From the NCBI GenBank assembly GCA_003118195.1, contig BEXV01000275.1:126273-142237 (forward strand): DNA of 15,965 nucleotides, in the 5' to 3' direction. Every line of letters begins with the position of its first letter. The first letter of the stretch is position 1. Below, piece by piece: positions 12,901 through 15,965 of this stretch. The notes below the pieces were generated by a model, which did no database searches, had not been told where the DNA came from, and saw nothing but the letters and a program-made list of their open reading frames with translations. This DNA is from Hemicentrotus pulcherrimus. Lineage: Eukaryota; Echinodermata; Echinoidea; Camarodonta; Strongylocentrotidae. The translations under genes and the position numbers were made by a program.

Positions 12901-15725
12901 GGTATACGTCCAACTATCAAGCCTGATATAGGATCCTCCGCAGCAGAATTTGTCTTTGGTACTACGGTCATGCTACCAGCCAAGTTTTGTGGCTCCTTTA
13001 CAGACCAACTCTGCTGGTGATTGATCCAGCTAATTTTTCCCACGGACAAGAGAGACTGATGCGAGCAACAAGCTACGCTACACAGGTACATGTACACCCA
13101 GAATGATATTCCTCATCCCACATCTTTTTGAGAGTAGATGCAGATAAGGGGCCCCTTTCAGCCTTCATACAAGGGGCCTTTTTGAGTCAATCAACACTCT
13201 GACAAGTTTTTTTAGAATTGATTACAATTGTAAACATGAAACTTTCAGTGTTGAGAGACTTAAACCAGCTTTCTTCGAGTAAGATCTCCCTGCTCAATCT
13301 ACAAAGGATCAAGATCCACCTATCCAAGTTCCTCATGCAGCAATCCAACTTCACAGACTTGGCTCTGGATCCTACACCGGAGCAGAACACTACTGAAATT
13401 TGAAAGACCAGGTCTGGTCGTCAGGTTAGGTAACCAGCGAGGTACGTGGACTTTTTTGAAAGTCTACAGTATTACCATCTTTCATAGTTTCAAGTTAACA
13501 TAGGCTTATATTTCTTCATTGATTGGTTGCTACTGTAGTGACTAAACTCGTTTTGACCTTTTTCAAACTTAATTTTTCCTTTAAGAACACCCGACAGCAT
13601 TTTGGGTGTGGTTAATCTATACATACTGTACGTGTTAGACCCAAAATGATCGCGTGGGTCTATACCTACTCCAAGGACAAAGTAGTCCCTTGATTAACTA
13701 TCTACAAATTTTTGTAGGTAATTTTAAATGTACATTCTCATCTTCTCATGTACTTTAATTATCTTTTACTGAAATAGATTACCGTAAATCTCTGTGTATA
13801 AGACGCACCCCAACTTAACAACAACAAAAAAATCCGACGGCAGGATCGAACCCGTGCCGGCACACACATAGATTGCCTCCCATAGCCAGCGCCTTAGACC
13901 GCGCAGCTATCGCGCACCTATACAAGCCCTGGAAGTTTAATGTATACATTGAAATGGATTCAAATGGCAACTTCGCGTGCTGGTTACGGCCCCTTCTTTT
14001 ATTTTTGCAATGTATTGGCACAAATTACTGCATTTAGATCTAAATCTGTACCATATTGCCAAAAAGTAAAAGAAGGGACATGAAAGATTGTTTCTTACGA
14101 AGCTAGCTGCTGAGCAGGTTGCCCCTGTGTATTGAGCTGCATGATACAGGTGAGTGAGCTAAAGACACGGGAGAGCTTCGGCCGGCAAAGTGCTTTGCGA
14201 AGGGCATAATTTATCGAGACTGAAAAAAAATAAAATCAAAATCTCTTCCCTTCAAATTAGGAACGTAGTTTTACTTCATATAGTAGATTCTATTCTTTGT
14301 TTTCATAATGAAATTCATGTTGAGACACAGAGATTTTTGAAAACCAATAAAAAGTTGCATTTTGAGGACTCAAAATATTCTGTACCTGTGTATATGACGC
14401 ACCCCGACTTTTGAATTTTCCCGACGGTAAAAAAAGTGCGTCTTATACACAGAGATTTACGGTAATATATCTAATCCAGAAGGATATGCACTCATGCACA
14501 AAAAACCATCCTTCAACCAACAGGTAAGGACCTACCATCATATAAGGCCCTGACAGGCATTTATATAACCAAAATGCACTTACATTAAATGAAGCCGGTA
14601 GTTTTTACCACGGTCGTACCTATGTCATTGAAGCTGTCAAGGTATCCTGTATTTTTTGACAGTTAATACAAAGCCACTGATCGAGGCATGATGTACGTCT
14701 TCATGAGCTGTAGATGGCATAGTTGCTTTCTTTCCTGTTCAACACTTATTCTAGGGGTTTCTAGCTTCTCATTTATTCACAGAATAAACTATCTGAACCA
14801 CACTGACGGCACTATCAAATCTTTATTCACGGTGACCATGCAATTCCCTTAAGTCTTAATGGCTTACTGTACATATAGAATGCAAGGTAACTTCTATTGA
14901 GATTGATTTTATATATTCTAGCTATACACATATCATTTCTTTCATGTGATATTGCCAACATCTCGACTATGAAGCATTATCATGACATAGTGAGTATAAC
15001 AATGTTTCATTTGATATAAAAAGCATTAATTGCTGTACTAGGCCAAATAATATCGTCTTGCAAGTACAAGGAGGCTGCCATTTTGTTGAAATTTTTCTTC
15101 AAAACTTCTTGGTTGTGACATATTGCACAGAGAACTAATATGCAATACATGTCAAACATGGTGTACGGCCAAGTGTTTGGTTTTACTAGTTATCGTTCCT
15201 CAAGAAACAAGGGGAAATCGTTTCATCAGTTTCCTGACCCATACAATCGCAATGCAATATTCATGATATTTAGCAGCTCTGCATGATGGAGAAATTTCTG
15301 GACCAAAAGTACACGTACAACAGGAAACATGATGTGATCTGCAGTGATCATTCTACAGAGGCAGATTACCGAGTTGACATGAGATATAGCGGTCGACTCC
15401 ATGCGATACGTCACAGAACGGGCCGTGCGCAACCACAATGGCAATGTTCTGAAAATTCTCAGAGCCCGAAAGACGAATGATTCTGAAGAAGAGTTACGTC
15501 CACCTTTTCATCAAATGTACAATGTTTTATATTTTTCAGATGTTTAAATTAACATGAAGGTTGAGGTTAATTCCCCTTTAAGGATCAGCGTAACTTACTT
15601 TGCAATGCCGACATTGTCTGTAAACATGGGCTCTGTATATTGCACCCTTACTGGCAGGGCATCAGCCTGGACGTTGGTCACTTCATTCTCACCTGGACAA
15701 TTCAGGGCTCTGGGAGGCTCAGCAT
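487..15725 (-). CDS. Membrane-anchored SVEP1-like protein (HYR-CCP-linker-2x GCC2/GCC3-TM), partial; 11-exon join
   Basis: This is the whole gene model; each exon is listed separately. Joining the eleven exons gives 1800 nt with no internal stop, and every junction has GT/AG and compatible phase (intron phases from 5': 1,2,1,1,0,2,1,1,1,1,2,1). Fragment residue numbers used below count the split first codon as 1. Layout: HYR 1-91, CCP 92-158, linker module 159-325, GCC2/GCC3 326-378 and 380-433, stalk about 434-515, transmembrane helix 516-539, cytoplasmic tail 540-600+. It is expected to be a type I cell-surface glycoprotein with an adhesion or receptor role. That role is inferred from HYR, CCP and GCC2/GCC3 families; no ligand can be read from the sequence. 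The signal peptide, upstream domains and stop codon lie outside the window. Alternatives are another CCP/HYR receptor family, or a splice form of a longer SVEP1-type gene. Confidence 0.85.
798..846 (+). repeat. Dispersed ~49-bp motif, copy 1
   Basis: Core TACAGGAACCACCTAGTTCT followed by TGTAGGCAACAGGTAAA. It shares its layout and most bases with copies at 3471-3519 and 6244-6293 (inverted). Compared by eye it is the most diverged of the three. Confidence 0.55.
865..902. repeat. (TA)19 microsatellite
   Basis: This is an uninterrupted alternating TA tract in the intron between exons 10 and 11. It is probably polymorphic in length. The rest of 654-1502 shows only AT-rich intron sequence and one copy of a dispersed motif. 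Confidence 0.95.
1503..1728 (-). CDS. Exon 10: juxtamembrane segment and transmembrane helix
   Basis: The acceptor is ctcatgcAG after a pyrimidine-rich tract and the donor is GTAAGTAGTG. The exon enters in phase 1 (G|CA, Ala) and leaves in phase 2. It encodes a Ser/Thr/Gly stalk (ILSEQPSPSIVVTGGKGS), a basic Gly-rich stretch (GKKTVRKGGGSHG), an uninterrupted hydrophobic helix of about 24 residues that is mostly Val, Ile and Leu (fragment residues 516-539, genomic 1520-1591), and a WKRH stop-transfer sequence. The positive charges after the helix indicate a type I topology, with the tail in the cytoplasm. A second basic cluster before the helix is slightly unusual. Confidence 0.9.
1520..1591 (-). 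other. Predicted single-pass transmembrane helix
   Basis: About 24 consecutive non-charged residues, VIGVCVALVLLVVII in the core, are followed at once by WKRH. The helix is beta-branched (Val/Ile) and contains one Cys that could be palmitoylated. It is the only membrane-spanning segment in the joined exons. Confidence 0.9.
1974..2003. repeat. Small hairpin (AGGGCAA/TTGCCCT-type)
   Basis: AGGGCAAT and ATTGCCCT face each other across a short AT spacer. The same GGGCAAT word appears inside the hairpin at 2458-2540, so these may be the two ends of a decayed MITE of about 0.5 kb. Confidence 0.4.
2458..2540. repeat. 83-bp inverted repeat with perfect 16-bp arms
   Basis: GTAATATTGACTGCCT at 2458-2473 is the exact reverse complement of 2525-2540. 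The interior holds GGGCAAT, CGCCCGAA and ATTGCCC words. It sits in the intron between exons 9 and 10. It is probably a MITE end or foldback remnant. No protein is visible in 1729-2773. Confidence 0.7.
2774..2881 (-). CDS. Exon 9: Ser/Thr/Pro/Asp-rich stalk
   Basis: The acceptor is ctgtacAG and the donor GTAGGT. It is phase 1-1, 108 nt. It encodes PSDVTSPRPTTSDNDIDGG, then GVSTPDSNRHSETTQP. There are no cysteines and there is high Ser/Thr/Pro/Asp content, as in an extended, possibly O-glycosylated juxtamembrane stalk. Because it is phase-symmetric, skipping it would shorten the stalk by 36 residues without breaking frame, so it is a natural cassette exon. No domain is recognised. Confidence 0.8.
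3471..3519 (+). repeat. Dispersed ~49-bp motif, copy 2
   Basis: Begins CTCATAGGCTTAGTACAGG, then GCCATCAAGTTCC, then CAATGGGTAA. It matches the reverse complement of 6244-6293 over nearly the whole length. It lies in the intron between exons 8 and 9. The rest of 2882-3841 holds nothing else I can name. Confidence 0.6.
3842..4006 (-). CDS. Exon 8: GCC2/GCC3 (ephrin-receptor-like) module 2
   Basis: This is a 165-nt phase 1-1 exon with acceptor tcttcAG and donor GTCAGTATATG. It encodes MCLSGTYSYLGIGPDCLEC, PQGSFQVSRGQKGCRPC and FGNYTTSGPGASS ending in SCI. The spacing of its six cysteines and the GSFQ-x(3)-GQ-x-GC core match exon 7, so the two arose by exon duplication. One sequon (NYT) is present. 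This is the last folded extracellular module before the low-complexity stalk. The 2042-nt intron on its 5' side contains a 1.17-kb repeat and a SINE. Confidence 0.9.
4057..5228. mobile_element. 1.17-kb TA-flanked non-autonomous repeat with terminal hairpin
   Basis: The left end TA-GGTGGGCTG and right end CAGCCCACC-TA form 9-bp inverted ends flanked by TA, like a Tc1/mariner-type target duplication. The right end by itself folds into a hairpin (AGGTGG-x-CTGTAT against ATACAG-x-CCACCT, 5201-5229). The interior has several TGACGTCA-like palindromes, including TGATGACGTCATCA at 4238-4251, repeated ATATGCAAAT words and three GC-rich alternating tracts. It has no ORF of note. With such short ends the class is uncertain. 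Confidence 0.5.
4742..4888. repeat. Alternating purine-pyrimidine GC tracts
   Basis: ACGCGCGCGCATCTGCGTGT at 4742 and GCGCGCGCACTGACGCGCGG at 4848, followed by ACGCACGCGCG, are alternating CG/CA/TG runs in otherwise AT-rich sequence. A smaller one lies near 4581. Such tracts can adopt Z-DNA, and the two blocks are partly complementary to each other. Confidence 0.55.
5838..6012 (+). mobile_element. tRNA-derived SINE, degenerate
   Basis: An A-box-like GGTTGAGCAGTGGGCT (about 5855-5870) and a B-box-like GGTTCAAAAC (5883-5892) give a tRNA-type RNA polymerase III promoter. A non-tRNA body follows with CAATAATCCTCATTACCAAG and TCCCTCCAAGAGGACTT. The boxes are about 15 bases closer than in a tRNA, which suggests an internal deletion in the head. 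It ends close to the donor of exon 7 (36 nt away), which makes it one of the more recent or tolerated insertions here. Exact ends are not certain, and no clear target duplication was found. Confidence 0.55.
6049..6210 (-). CDS. Exon 7: GCC2/GCC3 (ephrin-receptor-like) module 1
   Basis: This is a 162-nt phase 1-1 exon with acceptor cattgcAG and donor GTGATA. It encodes YCPPGTFKNPRAPVCERC, KGSYQDQMGQRTCIRC and a closing GAYNADHC. The CPPGTF start, C-x(2)-C pair, G-x-YQ-x(3)-GQ-x(2)-C core and six cysteines match the GCC2/GCC3 (Ephrin_rec_like) family, a small EGF-like disulfide module. In SVEP1-type proteins this module follows the CCP/HYR region. A tRNA-derived SINE lies in the intron just beyond its donor. 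Frame and both boundaries agree with the neighbouring exons. Confidence 0.9.
6244..6293 (-). repeat. Dispersed ~49-bp motif, copy 3 (inverted)
   Basis: On the minus strand it reads CCCATAGGCTTTGTACAAG, then ACCATCTGGTTCC, then GGCAATGGGTTAA, aligned with copies 1 and 2. The rest of this intron (6211-6868) is AT-rich and featureless by eye. Confidence 0.6.
6869..7053 (-). CDS. Exon 6: last part of linker module, glycosylation-rich
   Basis: The acceptor is cattacAG and the donor GTGAGT. The first base completes a Ser codon and the exon ends with G of a Glu codon (phases 2 and 1). It encodes GVSSVPCFFNNYNES, NVSLSLPNMTATLNPNQS, then GFMPICGSRQIIVNMLC. It has three cysteines and four N-glycosylation sequons (NES, NVS, NMT, NQS), the densest group in the protein, which fits an extracellular location. 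With exons 4 and 5 it forms a 1-1 phase-symmetric block of 498 nt, so the three exons probably belong to one inherited module of about 166 residues. No named domain is recognised. Confidence 0.82.
7263..7444 (-). CDS. Exon 5: linker module with furin-type cleavage site
   Basis: The acceptor is ttaacAG and the phase-0 entry matches exon 4. The donor GTACTAG is weak, but it is the one that gives the right phase: AG plus T of exon 6 makes Ser. It encodes KECTLDSLVYCALADVSVTC with three cysteines, then a Thr/Ala-rich stretch, then GPRRRKKRESDPG at residues 231-243. The basic run is a strong proprotein-convertase site. A Ser-rich segment (SRDSSSS) follows, as expected for an exposed loop. The exon ends just before an in-frame TAG in the intron, so missing the splice would truncate the protein and remove the membrane anchor. 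Confidence is lower only for the exact 3' boundary. Confidence 0.78.
7334..7351 (-). other. Predicted furin/proprotein-convertase site RRRKKR
   Basis: Six consecutive basic residues (234-239) precede Glu-Ser-Asp in exon 5. This exceeds the minimal R-x-K/R-R furin consensus. It lies between two cysteine clusters (four Cys before, three after within the linker module), so cleavage could leave two chains joined by disulfides. Whether it is cut is not shown by the sequence. Confidence 0.6.
7511..7533. repeat. (TC)n microsatellite
   Basis: Twenty-three bases of uninterrupted TC. It lies in the intron between exons 4 and 5, upstream of exon 5 in the gene's direction, where on the minus strand it is a GA-tract. 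Confidence 0.95.
7888..8165 (+). pseudogene. LINE reverse-transcriptase C-terminal tail relic
   Basis: The + strand frame reads KYFDHIKRHHSLFKNVMEG, then KVEGTRPRRKP, then a stop, then RNKTWK with more stops, and further on RMAKKIEM. The pattern Y-x-H-x(2)-RH-x(2)-L-x-K-x(2)-MEGKVEG-x-R-x-R-R, then a Trp and an MA-x(2)-R/I-x-MW block, is the well-known C-terminal end of non-LTR retrotransposon polyproteins. At least three in-frame stops show it is dead. No 5' part is present, typical of 5'-truncated LINE copies. An AATAAA at about 7851 lies before it, not after. Confidence 0.6.
8315..8445 (-). CDS. Exon 4: first part of linker module between CCP and GCC2/GCC3
   Basis: The acceptor is ctatacAG and the donor GTAAGTATAATG. 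The first 2 nt (GA) complete an Arg codon begun by exon 3, and the exon ends in phase 0. It encodes RQVVATMTWDMTGD, FNLDGDCLMARDQLQ and SFVKLFETSSMF. I do not recognise a named Pfam-type domain here. The alternating hydrophobic/polar start looks like beta strands and the second half like a helix. It holds one cysteine. A region of comparable length lies between CCP and GCC2/GCC3 modules in SVEP1-type proteins, so homology to that region is the likeliest reading, but this is inference. Confidence 0.75.
8618..9253. mobile_element. 636-bp MITE-like element with terminal inverted repeats and internal hairpin
   Basis: The left end CAATGGGTGATTTCAAATTG (8618-8637) matches the reverse complement of the right end (9234-9253) with three changes, and similarity continues inward through GTGTTAGTGTT words. 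The right end also carries a 52-bp near-perfect hairpin (9181-9232, arms of 24-25 bases around ATC). AACACCAGC occurs at 8747, 9062, 9158 and 9215 and inverted at 9189. There is no ORF. The structure is that of a non-autonomous DNA element or foldback. Confidence 0.65.
9181..9232. repeat. 52-bp near-perfect hairpin
   Basis: AAACACTAACACCAGCC (9208-9224) is perfectly matched by 9188-9204 around a 3-base loop, and the pairing continues with one bulge to the outer GTGTTTA. It could extrude as a cruciform. It is part of the element at 8618-9253. Confidence 0.85.
9748..9884. repeat. Degenerate TTGAGTTT/TTGAATTT simple repeat
   Basis: Variants of TTGAGTTTCAAG and GAATTTGAGTTTGATTTG recur for about 135 bases right up to the donor of exon 3. 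A similar short run is at 11328-11400. Likely slippage-derived intron sequence. Confidence 0.6.
9887..10090 (-). CDS. Exon 3: CCP/Sushi domain
   Basis: This 204-nt exon (phase 1-1) runs from a taattgcAG acceptor to a GTAAGTTGAAAC donor and encodes exactly one CCP/Sushi module. It opens with TECPELIAPPNSQVTC and continues through CRLACDPGFILTS, QTVFSCQGSGLWN and a final SVC. The CP-x-L-x-PPN start, the C-x(2)-GF core and the C-x-GSG-x-W motif are diagnostic for CCP. It has six cysteines, two more than the usual four; the extra pair falls in the stretch VTCDPSGSVCRLAC. One N-glycosylation sequon (NHS) follows the Trp. CCP modules bind proteins or glycans at the cell surface. Its place directly after HYR is as in SVEP1. 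It could be shuffled as a unit because both intron phases are 1. Confidence 0.9.
10137..10271. mobile_element. 135-bp inverted-repeat element with 37-bp perfect arms
   Basis: Bases 10137-10173 are the exact reverse complement of 10235-10271 (arms begin AAAGCTGGTTTGAATTGG). The 61-base centre holds a second hairpin, CGGACAG/CTGTCCG around GTTGA, flanked on the minus strand by CTGAAGA and AAACGTC. The perfect arms imply a young or gene-converted copy. It lies in the intron between exons 2 and 3. It may be the end of a retroelement with a hammerhead-like motif. Confidence 0.8.
10587..10729 (-). CDS. Exon 2: C-terminal half of HYR domain
   Basis: The acceptor is ttatatAG and the donor GTAAGT. 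The first base completes an Asn codon split after AA in exon 1. The 143-nt exon encodes KQSVQWYTRYRWQNN, then FEYGYTELHFLATDSASNTA, then ECNLKFEIVQ. The G-x-T-x(2)-hydrophobic-x-ATD-x-A-x-N-x-A-x-C pattern is the standard second half of an HYR domain, so exons 1 and 2 together make one complete domain of about 90 residues with its two cysteines. It exits in phase 1. The first half is spaced normally from this half once the 4.9-kb intron is removed, which supports the intron call. Confidence 0.88.
10730..12360. other. Intron, no recognised feature
   Basis: This is AT-rich intron between exons 1 and 2. I read it on both strands and found only scattered simple sequence (for example GATTGAAAT-type words at 11328-11400) and common TACATGTAT words. 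No open frame here has domain-like content. Confidence 0.6.
12486..13465 (+). pseudogene. Ty3/gypsy retrotransposon integrase relic, frameshifted
   Basis: The relic starts at YTKVP, stop (12500-12502), GTFTSPNACFSHVHINL and runs through the integrase core. Motifs in order: HINLVGP (12542-12562), TRW-like IRWPEAIPI, TTDRERQFES, AYHPAANGLIEQF, VLLGIRPTIKPDIGSSAAE, IFLRVDADKGPLS, YKGPF, VERLKPAFF and finally RSGRQVR-stop-PARYVDF at about 13410-13455. This is the usual order for integrase core plus C-terminal part of Ty3/gypsy pol. The reading frame changes near 12780 and 12880 and again later, and stops interrupt it. The first catalytic Asp is Asn (12548-12550). The second Asp (12725-12727) and the Glu (12819-12821) remain. 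No LTRs or reverse transcriptase were found, so it is a truncated dead copy, sense-opposed to the host gene. A VAQLTTQVQAL stretch near 12364 may be a gag scrap. Confidence 0.8.
13778..14466. mobile_element. 689-bp MITE with perfect 31-bp terminal inverted repeats
   Basis: Bases 13778-13808 are the exact reverse complement of 14436-14466. The ends read ATTACCGTAAATCTCTGTGT then ATAAGACGCAC. If TA is the target duplication (13780-13781 and 14463-14464) the true repeat is 27 bp, as for Tc1/mariner or pogo-type elements. A subterminal block GACGCACCCC(A/G)ACTT with CCGACGG nearby is present as a direct repeat at 13802 and 14397. There is no transposase. The left third contains a tRNA-like segment. 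Confidence 0.85.
13834..13917 (-). other. tRNA-like segment (pol III A and B boxes) inside the MITE
   Basis: On the minus strand an A-box-like TAGCTGCGCGGTCTAAGGCG (13890-13909) and a perfect B-box GGTTCGATCC (13843-13852) are spaced as in a long-variable-arm (Leu/Ser type) tRNA, total about 84 nt. GCGGTCTAAGGCGCTGGCT closely resembles the D-arm of eukaryotic leucine tRNAs. The acceptor and T stems do not pair well, so it is not a working tRNA gene. It may still bind TFIIIC, or be a captured SINE head. Confidence 0.6.
14570..14643 (+). pseudogene. Possible PIF1/Helitron-type helicase scrap
   Basis: The + frame reads QNALTLNEAGSFYHGRTYVI, then EAVKVS. The Q-x(2)-LTL-x-EA and GRTYV-x(4)-VK words recall the last conserved motif of PIF1-family helicases in Helitrons. 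It is very short and isolated, so chance is a real alternative. The rest of 14467-15157 holds nothing recognisable. Confidence 0.2.
15158..15420 (+). pseudogene. THAP-type zinc-finger relic, frameshifted
   Basis: The first half (from 15158) reads MVYGQVFGFTSYRSSRNKG then KSFHQFPDP. The second half, in another frame from 15283, reads HDVICSDHSTEADYRVDMRY. The order (hydrophobic opening with V-F-G, SFHxFP, then a VCSDH and Y block) matches a THAP C2CH zinc finger. The first two zinc ligands appear lost (Gln and Phe or Gly where Cys is expected) while the CSDH pair is kept. A TGA ends the first frame near 15284. It lies in the intron just 5' of exon 2 and close to exon 1, on the opposite strand. 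THAP domains are found in P-element-like and other transposases and in host factors, so it is likely a transposon remnant. Confidence 0.5.
15599..15725 (-). CDS. Exon 1 of visible gene: N-terminal half of HYR domain
   Basis: The exon is bounded by a tataacAG acceptor and a GTAAGTTACG donor. It enters with 2 nt of a split codon and leaves with AA of the next (phases 1 and 2). It encodes AEPPRALNCPGENEV near the start and EPMFTDNVG near the end. The PP-x-hydrophobic-x-CP opening and the P-x3-DN-x-G block are the hallmark of the first half of an HYR (hyalin repeat) domain, an extracellular immunoglobulin-like fold linked to adhesion. The next upstream exon would have to end in phase 1 and lies beyond base 15965. 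The following intron is the longest in the window (4869 nt) and is full of transposon relics. The frame and splice sites are secure; only the identity of the parent protein is inferred. Confidence 0.85.
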
Positions 15726-15965
15726 CTGTTATAGGTCAAATGAGGTCAAGTCAAAGTCGGATCGAAATAAGGGTCAGGATGTAGCCAGAAGTAGGGGAGA
15801 TATACATGCAAATAAAGATCTATATGCACAACATTGTGGTTATCTAAACAACAAATAAAAACTAGATGGAACTTTGACTGCGCGCAGTCGAAAATGATGC
15901 CTCCGCCATAGAGCAATTTTACAAACCAAAACAGAAACAATTTCTAAAATTCAAGTTTGATTGTA
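15726..15965. other. Intron 5' of exon 1 (partial)
   Basis: The sequence beyond the exon 1 acceptor shows no further coding exon. The preceding exon of the gene, which must end in phase 1, is outside the window. Confidence 0.6.

Noticed and set aside
13834..13917. A functional tRNA gene
   Set aside because: The A and B boxes are good, but acceptor and T stems pair poorly and the anticodon stem is not clear. Listed as tRNA-like only.
15226..15444. Minus-strand 72-residue frame near exon 1 as a possible exon of the host gene
   Set aside because: It is the shadow of the + strand THAP-like frame and has no HYR, CCP or GCC2/GCC3 features.
15554..15858. + strand frames over exon 1
   Set aside because: They are antisense shadows of the HYR exon, whose minus-strand reading has the domain signature and valid splice sites.

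Overview
The window looks like an animal nuclear genome. It is AT-rich, has long introns packed with decayed mobile elements, and carries one clear multi-exon gene on the minus strand. The domain types (HYR, CCP/Sushi, GCC2/GCC3) and the repeats (Ty3/gypsy relic, tRNA-derived SINE, TA-flanked MITEs, THAP-type relic) suggest a marine invertebrate. A deuterostome such as an echinoderm, hemichordate or amphioxus is most likely, but this is a judgement and not a proof.

The gene is read right to left. Eleven coding exons could be fixed to the base: 15599-15725, 10587-10729, 9887-10090, 8315-8445, 7263-7444, 6869-7053, 6049-6210, 3842-4006, 2774-2881, 1503-1728 and 487-653. All ten introns inside the chain start GT and end AG, and every split codon joins in frame, giving 1800 nt or about 600 residues. 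Both ends of the gene lie outside the window. The predicted protein has, in order, an HYR domain, a CCP/Sushi domain, a ~166-residue cysteine-containing linker module with a furin-type RRRKKR site, two GCC2/GCC3 (ephrin-receptor-like) cysteine modules, a Ser/Thr/Pro stalk, one transmembrane helix and an acidic cytoplasmic tail with a YxxM motif. The order HYR-CCP-linker-GCC2/GCC3 resembles the N-terminal half of SVEP1. Here it ends in a membrane anchor instead of the EGF and pentraxin part, so I call it a membrane-anchored SVEP1-like cell-surface protein.

The rest is intron. 1-486: pyrimidine-rich intron. 654-1502: (TA)n microsatellite and copy 1 of a ~49-bp dispersed motif. 1729-2773: two hairpins. 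2882-3841: copy 2 of that motif. 4007-6048: a 1.17-kb TA-flanked repeat with GC alternating tracts, then a tRNA-derived SINE. 6211-6868: copy 3 of the motif. 7445-8314: (CT)n and a LINE C-terminal relic. 8446-9886: a 636-bp inverted-repeat element with a long hairpin and repeated AACACCAGC. 10091-10586: a 135-bp inverted repeat with a hammerhead-like core. 10730-15598: a 4.9-kb intron holding a broken Ty3/gypsy integrase relic (about 12.49-13.46 kb), a 31-bp-TIR MITE with a tRNA-like segment (13.78-14.47 kb), and a broken THAP zinc-finger relic (15.16-15.42 kb).

There is no rRNA gene, functional tRNA gene, CRISPR array, operon or promoter that I can support. The best candidates for something new are the membrane-anchored, furin-site-bearing SVEP1-like receptor architecture and the tRNA-like body inside the MITE.
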